22,255 nucleotides of DNA from a virus: positions 1-22,255 of IMG/VR virus record IMGVR_UViG_3300025759_000783, one strand, 5' to 3'. A program made the position numbers and the translations under genes. This document shows, one piece after another, positions 7,977 to 13,958 of this stretch (within the stretch, counting starts at the first letter, position 1; every line of letters starts with the position of its first letter). Below the pieces are notes generated by a model. That model saw only the letters and a program-made list of their open reading frames with translations. It ran no database searches and was not told the DNA's origin.

Positions 7977-8768
7977 TTAATTGTTAAATAAATCTTCAAA
8001 TGCGTCTTTTACATCAGCAGTAGTTGCGTTTGATACTGCCGCTGGTTCATCATCTTTGAATGGTGAATCGGTTGATTGGGTTGGTTGAGTTTCCTCTTCC
8101 TCAGAATCACCTAACTGCCCAGTTTCCAACCACTTCTCCAACAAACCTTTCATCTCATCGTAAGAGTACTTTTTGAACATCGTTGGAAGTTCAATCTGGT
8201 CTTTAACCAATTCCAAAACATTCTTATCCTCTGTGATAGGAGTTTGGTTTGGTTTAACACGGATGTACGTTTCAGGATAGTTCTTACCCAACTCTTTAGC
8301 GGTTTTGAACTCTACAGTGATATCTCTACCACTAGTCGGGTCGGTCAAATCACCATAATCAGGGTCAGCGAAGAATGCCAACAATTCCTGGTATACGGTC
8401 TTACCGAATCCCCAAAACTTAACACCCTCAGATTCCTCACCTCTTACAATGACAGGAACATACGTTCTCATCTTAGGTGTAAGTTGTTTGGAAAGATTCC
8501 AATCGTTTCTATCTCCCGTTGCCTTCAATTGGTCAGCGAACTCCATAAGTGGGTCTGCCTCACCAAAGGTTTGGGGTGATAGAATGTTCTTACCACCAAA
8601 TCCATAGTGGAAAAACAATTCGATAAAAGGGTTTGATTGATTGTGTACATAAGGTACGATTCGTACCTGCTGCTTGCCGGGCTTCGGCTTCCACAAATTG
8701 TCAGTCTTTTTTACTTTTGTCTGTAGACTGTCCAGACGGTTTCGGATTGCATCTAAATCGATTGCCAT
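7977..8768 (-). CDS. gp32-like single-stranded DNA-binding protein
   Basis: A 263-residue protein with the T4 gp32 layout: a basic N-terminal segment for cooperativity (LDAIRNRLDSLQTKVKK), an OB-fold core recognisable from QQVRIVPYVHNQSNPF (34-49) and LFFHYGFGG (52-60), then RTYVPVIVRG and KFWGFGKTVYQELL, and a long acidic C-terminal tail (about 220-263, ending in DAFEDLFNN) that normally recruits partners. It has no cysteine at all, so the zinc site of T4 gp32 is absent. Expression is probably high: two copies of the promoter lie upstream, and GGAG is 6 bases before the ATG. The leader is A-rich and could serve in autoregulation, as for T4 gene 32 (inference). Confidence 0.88.
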   Translation of the reverse strand: MAIDLDAIRNRLDSLQTKVKKTDNLWKPKPGKQQVRIVPYVHNQSNPFIELFFHYGFGGKNILSPQTFGEADPLMEFADQLKATGDRNDWNLSKQLTPKMRTYVPVIVRGEESEGVKFWGFGKTVYQELLAFFADPDYGDLTDPTSGRDITVEFKTAKELGKNYPETYIRVKPNQTPITEDKNVLELVKDQIELPTMFKKYSYDEMKGLLEKWLETGQLGDSEEEETQPTQSTDSPFKDDEPAAVSNATTADVKDAFEDLFNN

Positions 8769-8803
8769 AATTACTCCATTTTTTAATTAGTTAAACATTT
8801 ATT

Positions 8804-8838
8804 TTACAAATATACGAAAGTTTTTTCAAACTTCCAAG
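8804..8838 (-). promoter_or_regulatory. P3, proximal copy of the duplicated promoter for the SSB gene
   Basis: Minus strand: TTGG (8837-8834), a 19-bp spacer ending in TTTCG, TATATTTG (8814-8807). The full 35 bp are identical to P4, 87 bp upstream. The spacer contains the inverted repeat AAGTTTGAAAAAACTT. It leaves an A/T-rich leader of about 35 bases before the SSB start. Confidence 0.75.
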
Positions 8839-8847
8839 CACATTTCA

Positions 8848-8885
8848 ATTTTTATTTTCAACACTCATTTACTCCCATGTGTTGA
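8848..8885 (-). promoter_or_regulatory. leader segment with small hairpin and mini-ORFs between P4 and P3
   Basis: Only the P4 transcript contains this segment. It has a 6-bp stem (CAACAC / GTGTTG) around a 14-base loop. Two overlapping tiny reading frames start in it: MGVNEC and MSVENKN. No known riboswitch is recognised. A role in translation or attenuation is speculative. Confidence 0.3.
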
Positions 8886-8890
8886 TATGG

Positions 8891-8925
8891 TTACAAATAT
8901 ACGAAAGTTTTTTCAAACTTCCAAG
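8891..8925 (-). promoter_or_regulatory. P4, distal copy of the duplicated promoter for the SSB gene
   Basis: Minus strand: TTGG (8924-8921), a 19-bp spacer, TATATTTG (8901-8894), identical over 35 bp to P3. It lies just past the stop of the 129-residue gene. Exact identity in non-coding DNA points to recent duplication or strong selection on the whole site. Confidence 0.75.
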
Positions 8926-8943
8926 TATAAATATCAAAAAGTT

Positions 8944-9333
8944 TTATTTAACATCAACTATTCGGAACAATTTTGTTCCCATTACCTTATACCCATCACC
9001 ATCGGTAAGAATCAATGAGTTACGATAATCCTGCCAAGTTACCTGATAGGTTTTATCCTCTACCCCACCATTGAGTTCTTTAATCAATCGGTTTAATGCG
9101 TTAATGGTGTACATAGTGTTTGATTCTTTCTTCCGATGCACCATAATACTATTTGGTAGGAATCTATTATCTCTATCCGGCACTATATTATAACTAACCA
9201 CCAATTCCTTTGATGGCTCTAACTTCAGAATAAAAATCTTACGACTAAACAATTCATACGATTCGAAAATCTCATTTAACAAATCTTCAAATGTAAGTTC
9301 TGTTGTAAACGTACATAGTAATTGCGTTCTCAC
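8944..9333 (-). CDS. conserved-looking phage protein of unknown function
   Basis: A 129-residue protein with no enzymatic motif that I recognise. Visible blocks are LPNSIMVHRKKESNTMYTINALNRLI in the middle (residues 60-85) and TWQDYRNSLILTDG later; such well-formed blocks suggest a conserved alpha/beta protein. I choose the GTG at 9333: AAGGGG ends 5 bases before it, whereas the nearby ATG at 9337 is out of frame and opens only a 16-codon frame. It is the last gene of the P5 unit, 13 bases after the 733-residue gene and directly before the SSB promoters, so a replication-linked role is possible but unproven. Confidence 0.7.
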   Translation of the reverse strand: MRTQLLCTFTTELTFEDLLNEIFESYELFSRKIFILKLEPSKELVVSYNIVPDRDNRFLPNSIMVHRKKESNTMYTINALNRLIKELNGGVEDKTYQVTWQDYRNSLILTDGDGYKVMGTKLFRIVDVK

Positions 9334-9346
9334 CCATTCCCCTTAT

Positions 9347-11548
9347 TTATTTGATTCCAAGAGACTGCTTAACCTTACCAAGAGGTAACTCTTTCACGCC
9401 TTCGAAGTTATAACTATACTTACCGCTATCATTAGTACCCATTCTGAATTGTGAATATTTGAAATCCCCCTTTTCGTTGATTCCCGATAAACCATATGCT
9501 CTCAAGGTGAAATACGTTTTTTGGTCAGAACTATATAGATAGAACACTACCACATCAGATAGGTCTTTATTCATTTTCTCCTCAACATAACTCTCTGAGC
9601 CAGGATATGGTTCATATGCAGTACCACCACCATCTTTACTTAAGCCATATACCTTATACAATGGTAATGTAGTTTTACCATATACCATTTCCTTTTCTAA
9701 GGATACCATTTGTGAATACAACTTACTCGCATCTGCATTCAAATCACCCATCATATTCTGTAGAACAATTGCTGATTGGAAGTTGGTAATCAACTTCGCA
9801 ACATTATCCTTAGTTACAGGTGCTTTTATCTTCAAATCCTTATACCCAGCATAGTAAAACGCAGGGTTTTTATCTGCTGCCTTCTTTAGTTTGGTAAATT
9901 CATTGTTTGTGTTTTTCACAATAACATCTAACAATTTCTGGTCTTTAGATATCTCTTCAAAAGATTCCCACATTGATGCTTTACCTTCACCCAATAGGAT
10001 ACCCTCTTTGATTGTACCCGTCATACCAGCACGTTGTAATTGTTTTTCCAAATCACTAACCTGCTTAGTTGGTGCTTTTGTTAGTGATGAGTATATCTTC
10101 TTTCCCATAGAAAGCATCATATCACCAGCTTGCTTTAACTTAGATAGGAAGTCCGTACCAATGTTTCTGATAAAACCCATACCTCTTTTAACGAAATCAC
10201 TAAACCCTTCGTTAATCGCAAGGTCTAATACATCATTGTTACTCAACAATCCATACTTATCTTTTAGGTATGAATAGATTTTACCCAACTGAGCTGAATC
10301 CTTACCTTTTTTAAGTGATATCTGAATAAACTTAATCTTCGTTCCTTTGATTGTACAAACACCCTTTCCATCATACTCAACAGGCATTCCCTTTTCTAAG
10401 TTTGCTATCAATTCTGGACCAGGCACATTTGATACAACAGCATCGGTTGTATTTTCCTTAACACCATCGACCAAATCGGAACGTTCGGTTGCAGTATAAT
10501 ATGCTTTGATACTCTTATGGATTAGGTATGGTTTAAACGATAGTATATCATCAGTAAATTTAGTCATACCTGCCATTAACTGACCCAATAGAATCCAATC
10601 ACCCAATGGCATATTATCTAACTTCTTACTAATTTCACCAGCATTAGCATAATCACCACTACTCCCCAATGCTTTTACAACTTTATCTTTTACTTTGGCT
10701 ACAACCTTTGGAAGTTCATCTGCAGTTTTAGCTGAACTTAGTGTATCTAATATTGAGATACCATTTACGAACAATCCCATACACGCCGCGGTTTCTAATA
10801 CTTCGGTGTTCCAATTAACGTTGTTAGGGGATGCACCCTTTCTCATCTTACCAAATAGAGAACGGAATTGGTTTGCGGATGCGGTAATCTTATATGTTTT
10901 CTTTGTATCATCTGCGGATACATAAACAGTTGGGCCTGAACCAATGTTAACTTCTACCGCATCATCCATTTCGCCCATTTTAGTAAACGGGCCTTTTGGA
11001 TTCTTCTCACCAGAAGGTAATCCCTTAGAGAATAATTCCGCCGTAGCCTTCAAGGGTAAAAATCTATCACCTACTGAATACTTAGAATCAAAGATTGATG
11101 CTTCCGATAGGAGAACCCCCAACCCTTCAATAACCTCCTGCATTTTCTCTTTTTCCAATGCAGTTAGTGCGTTTCTTTGAATATCTTTTTCAGCTTTCTC
11201 TTTATCATCACCAGTCTCAGGACGTTCTTCTTCAGATTCATCCTCTTCTTCCCAAACATATCCAGGTTCATCATCATCATCACCATCACCGTGCAGATGT
11301 GCTGATACCGCAGTATCATTTCTACCTACAACAATACCTGATGTTCTATCACCACCTAAATGAAAGTTTGTAGGTGTTTTGACAGTACTTTCTATAATGT
11401 ATTCGATTACATCAGAATCGAAATCATATTTTTCTCTTAATACCTTTTTGAGTCCTTCAATCGATTTTTCAGATAATGGATTTTTCGCAAGTTCACCACG
11501 ACACTCTATCCACCATAAATCGATTAGTTCATTAAGAAATTCATTCAT
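9347..11548 (-). CDS. large phage protein of unknown function
   Basis: A 733-residue protein I cannot assign. Seen: an N-terminal globular part; a strongly acidic low-complexity linker (about residues 87-120: DGDDDDEPGYVWEEEDESEE) encoded partly by an (ATC)n-like run near 11,270-11,290; a long, mostly helical and lysine-rich middle; and a compact C-terminal part with aromatic strands (VVFYLYSSDQKTYFTLRAYGL). Around residues 363-430, KENTTDAVV followed by FIQISLKKG and AQLGKI has some resemblance to PD-(D/E)XK nuclease cores, but the acidic residue of the second motif is not clear. Its start overlaps the polymerase stop (ATGA), so it is translationally coupled to the polymerase. It could be a replication accessory or an injected virion protein. 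Confidence 0.75.
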   Translation of the reverse strand: MNEFLNELIDLWWIECRGELAKNPLSEKSIEGLKKVLREKYDFDSDVIEYIIESTVKTPTNFHLGGDRTSGIVVGRNDTAVSAHLHGDGDDDDEPGYVWEEEDESEEERPETGDDKEKAEKDIQRNALTALEKEKMQEVIEGLGVLLSEASIFDSKYSVGDRFLPLKATAELFSKGLPSGEKNPKGPFTKMGEMDDAVEVNIGSGPTVYVSADDTKKTYKITASANQFRSLFGKMRKGASPNNVNWNTEVLETAACMGLFVNGISILDTLSSAKTADELPKVVAKVKDKVVKALGSSGDYANAGEISKKLDNMPLGDWILLGQLMAGMTKFTDDILSFKPYLIHKSIKAYYTATERSDLVDGVKENTTDAVVSNVPGPELIANLEKGMPVEYDGKGVCTIKGTKIKFIQISLKKGKDSAQLGKIYSYLKDKYGLLSNNDVLDLAINEGFSDFVKRGMGFIRNIGTDFLSKLKQAGDMMLSMGKKIYSSLTKAPTKQVSDLEKQLQRAGMTGTIKEGILLGEGKASMWESFEEISKDQKLLDVIVKNTNNEFTKLKKAADKNPAFYYAGYKDLKIKAPVTKDNVAKLITNFQSAIVLQNMMGDLNADASKLYSQMVSLEKEMVYGKTTLPLYKVYGLSKDGGGTAYEPYPGSESYVEEKMNKDLSDVVVFYLYSSDQKTYFTLRAYGLSGINEKGDFKYSQFRMGTNDSGKYSYNFEGVKELPLGKVKQSLGIK

Positions 11549-12807
11549 ATCATATCCATTGTTTCAATATTCGTAGATTCCATTTCAGAATACCTATCGC
11601 CTATTTCCATTTTTGTGGGGAATCCATTCCCTTCTATAAGTATCTTTAAATTTTGTAAAATACTCATTTCTTCGGGATGTATATCTAATAAGTATGAATC
11701 ATATGTGTATAACACCATTTTCGATTTCATACCACTTAAAAATTCAACCACTTTTGAAAGTATCTTCATATTCAACTCCGTTTCCGTTGCTTGTAGTAGG
11801 TAGTTGAATAGTTTGTTAGCATTCATATCCTTTAGGTTGGATTTAGATAGTACCCTACCCATTGGAGTTTTGATAAATCCGTTTCGATTGAACTCCATCC
11901 ACATCAAATCAATTTTGTGTGAAACTTTTCCGAAAAGTGGAATACTTCGGTATTCCTCTTGCACCCCACCATACAATTGGCGGAATGTGATTCCTTTTGA
12001 TTCATCATAGGATACCCCATACATATCGGCAAGTGCTTGGTGTCCACTCACATCGGTTGAAATTGGTTCACCTACCATCTTACCAATGATACGCGGGTGA
12101 TATGCATCGTAATCAAATTGTACCAACTTACCCCCTTCGAACCTACTTACGAACCTATCTCTACTACCATCATCCTTATTGAGTGCCGCATAGTTTATCC
12201 CTCCGAAATTGTTTGAAGGACGTGATGTAATAGTGAATGGGTGGTACTCTGTCCACTCCAATCCATTTGTTGTATAGATTCCGTTTGATTCTACTTTATG
12301 TAATGGCTTAATATAGAAATTTTCAAATTTCTTCACACATTCGAAACTCACACCACCCAAATCGTAATACTGAAGGAAATCATTTCTAACATCTCTTATC
12401 ATCTCTATTTGTTTTGAGATTGGGATAAGATTGTTAACTCCTTTTAGGTTACTGAACCTACGATGATAAAATGTATGTGTTGGTGTTGCGATAGATTGTA
12501 ATGGTGAGTTCGAATGTAAATACTTTACCCATCCCGCATCTACTGAGTTTGGTATCTGAATGTGATTAAGTAATCCTTTGTTACCATACACATATGCTCT
12601 CTCAAAAGAGAACGTAATTTTATCCAAAATGGTTGTATGGGTATCTATGTTCTTTAGGTTGATTAAAACCTCTCTATCCTCTTCTATATCGTATATATAC
12701 AACAAAGATAACCCGTCATTATGCGGGTGTACGGATATACTCTCCCAAATGGGATGAATATATACCTCTTTCATAGATATATTTCCCTCAGCAAGAAATT
12801 CAACCAT
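11545..12807 (-). CDS. family A DNA polymerase, polymerase domain without recognisable exonuclease
   Basis: A 420-residue DNA polymerase. RPSNNFGGINYAALNK (196-211) matches the T7-like template-binding region. Motif A is FDYDAYHPRI (231-240, catalytic D232). Motif B is K271-x3-F275-x3-Y279-G280. The QATETEL segment (339-345) is the usual palm helix. Motif C is LYTYDSYLLD (366-375) with YDS in place of HDE and D370 as the second catalytic residue. Residues 1-180 are too short and lack DxE/ExD-type exonuclease motifs; they may be a remnant domain plus thumb. Starting at 12807 places the ATG 4 bases after the -7 box; the next Met is residue 12 (12774). Proofreading would have to be absent or supplied by another protein. 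Confidence 0.85.
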   Translation of the reverse strand: MVEFLAEGNISMKEVYIHPIWESISVHPHNDGLSLLYIYDIEEDREVLINLKNIDTHTTILDKITFSFERAYVYGNKGLLNHIQIPNSVDAGWVKYLHSNSPLQSIATPTHTFYHRRFSNLKGVNNLIPISKQIEMIRDVRNDFLQYYDLGGVSFECVKKFENFYIKPLHKVESNGIYTTNGLEWTEYHPFTITSRPSNNFGGINYAALNKDDGSRDRFVSRFEGGKLVQFDYDAYHPRIIGKMVGEPISTDVSGHQALADMYGVSYDESKGITFRQLYGGVQEEYRSIPLFGKVSHKIDLMWMEFNRNGFIKTPMGRVLSKSNLKDMNANKLFNYLLQATETELNMKILSKVVEFLSGMKSKMVLYTYDSYLLDIHPEEMSILQNLKILIEGNGFPTKMEIGDRYSEMESTNIETMDMI

Positions 12808-12811
12808 ACAT

Positions 12812-12842
12812 CAAATATACGAAATTATTTCTTATCAAGCAA
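12812..12842 (-). promoter_or_regulatory. P5, Bacteroidota-type promoter for the polymerase unit
   Basis: Minus strand: TTGC (12842-12839), a 19-bp spacer ending in TTTCG, TATATTTG (12819-12812). The -33 box and part of the spacer lie inside the last codons of the upstream 43-codon gene. The ATG at 12807 follows 4 bases after the -7 box. Confidence 0.72.
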
Positions 12843-12956
12843 ACTTTTGTATAGTTTTTCTAATTCACTACGTTCCTTATCGGTCATATAGCGAGGTTTA
12901 CTACCCCTATTTAACTTTTCCCATTGTTCGGGTGTAACTGTATAATGTAATCCCAT
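12825..12956 (-). CDS. small protein of unknown function (43 aa)
   Basis: A short charged frame, MGLHYTVTPEQWEKLNRG to LLDKK, starting 4 bases after the stop of the 91-residue gene. The composition (TPEQWEKL, MTDKERSELEKLYKSL) is that of a real helical protein. Tight packing with the gene before it and the lack of any other explanation for the interval support it. Its 3' end contains promoter P5. Function is unknown. Confidence 0.55.
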   Translation of the reverse strand: MGLHYTVTPEQWEKLNRGSKPRYMTDKERSELEKLYKSLLDKK

Positions 12957-12960
12957 ACTC

Positions 12961-13236
12961 TTAACTTACAAATTGATTGGTAGGAATCTCAATTCCTTTT
13001 TGTTTCTTAATCTGATAGAACACATTGAAGAATGCTTTGTAAACCTTTCCAGCATGCTCCAAATAATCAGAGTTAGGATTCTTCCACATTAACTGACCAC
13101 CACTCATATGATGTTTGTTCACTATCTCAATCTCATACCCATTGAGAAGTTTGTTAACAATCTTTTGTTGAGCGGGAGTAAATTTAACACCCTCAATCGC
13201 TTTTTGAAATTCTTCTATCTTATTCATATCTCTCAT
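12961..13236 (-). CDS. small protein of unknown function (91 aa)
   Basis: A basic alpha-rich protein that I do not recognise. FTPAQQKIVNKLLNGYEIEI resembles a helical DNA- or protein-binding segment, and MSGGQLMWKNPNSDYLEHAGKVYKAFFNVFYQI suggests a beta-turn followed by a long helix. The ATG at 13236 is 10 bases past the -7 box of P6. A second ATG at 13227 (MNKIEEF) would give a slightly longer leader and is equally possible. It opens the P6 unit at the border between the tail genes and the replication genes. Confidence 0.65.
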   Translation of the reverse strand: MRDMNKIEEFQKAIEGVKFTPAQQKIVNKLLNGYEIEIVNKHHMSGGQLMWKNPNSDYLEHAGKVYKAFFNVFYQIKKQKGIEIPTNQFVS

Positions 13237-13246
13237 TCTTACACTA

Positions 13247-13277
13247 CTAAAGTACGAATAATAGTTGAGATATCCAA
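13247..13277 (-). promoter_or_regulatory. P6, Bacteroidota-type promoter at the tail/replication border
   Basis: Minus strand: TTGG (13277-13274), a 19-bp spacer ending in TTCG, TACTTTAG (13254-13247). It is the weakest -7 match of the six but has the same spacing and TTCG extension. Three TTAACA repeats lie immediately upstream. Confidence 0.65.
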
Positions 13278-13285
13278 ATTTCTAA

Positions 13286-13312
13286 TGTTAAATAAATGTT
13301 AAATTTTGTTAA
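13286..13312 (-). repeat. three helically phased TTAACA direct repeats upstream of P6
   Basis: TTAACA occurs on the minus strand at 13312-13307, 13302-13297 and 13291-13286, spaced 10 and 11 bp, about one helical turn. They end 8 bp before the -33 box and lie in the non-coding gap after the tail genes. An activator or UP-element role is inferred from position only. Confidence 0.45.
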
Positions 13313-13316
13313 TGGG

Positions 13317-13958
13317 TTATGGAGTATAATATTCCAAAAAGTCCAGCAGTTTGCTTTTTAGATTGGGATACTGTTCTGAATAGAGTTCGGTTGTACGTTT
13401 GTTCGTATCAAATACACCAGATTCTTTAACATTTCCCATTTCATCCAATATATCATAAACAGGTCCTTTGATTTTCCACTTCAATTTAAAACCCACCCAG
13501 ATTGGAGCTGCTAATCCATCTTTTGTTCCAATTTTAGCGTAATCTTCTTGTGATAATTCTAAAACTCTACCATCGTTCTGCTTATATCCAAAATATCTTT
13601 CGAAATAAGCTCGTTTTGTATCTTTATCTGTAATTTCTTCTACATTTTGATTTGGAATGAAAGTTTTTTTGATATCAACTTGCTTAACTCTATCGTACTC
13701 ATAGTTTGTTGCGATATCAATACCCATATCATTAACTGAACCAATACTTTCTACATCGATATATGGTATTAACCTTCTGGACTTGCCTTCAACGAAGTTT
13801 GATTCAGAAAATACCTCACCCGTAACATATTTGTGATATTGCCCCACATATTCGGTGGTATCCAAATACATCCACTCACCACCATTGGTAATCAAACCAT
13901 TGGTAATTTGTGCTTTTGAGTAATATACCCTACTACGTTTGTATTCACCTTGTGCCAT
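13317..13958 (-). CDS. probable virion/baseplate-associated structural protein
   Basis: A 213-residue protein whose N-terminus (YYSKAQITNGLITNGGEWMY, then EYVGQYHKYVTGEVFSE and RRLIPYIDVES) resembles a family I know from marine phage structural clusters that carry a YxPKSQIxTNLYTxGGE...YVGxYY pattern. The reading frame extends to 13997, but the ATG at 13958 forms a TAATG overlap with the hub stop and begins with the conserved part, so I use it. It is the last gene of the tail block. The assignment to the baseplate comes from context. Confidence 0.65.
   Translation of the reverse strand: MAQGEYKRSRVYYSKAQITNGLITNGGEWMYLDTTEYVGQYHKYVTGEVFSESNFVEGKSRRLIPYIDVESIGSVNDMGIDIATNYEYDRVKQVDIKKTFIPNQNVEEITDKDTKRAYFERYFGYKQNDGRVLELSQEDYAKIGTKDGLAAPIWVGFKLKWKIKGPVYDILDEMGNVKESGVFDTNKRTTELYSEQYPNLKSKLLDFLEYYTP

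Noticed and set aside
11158-11373. A plus-strand frame with a run of eight histidines near 11,270
   Set aside because: It is the antisense reading of the acidic Asp/Glu linker of the 733-residue gene; it has no start signal, and the minus-strand gene is clearly the real one.
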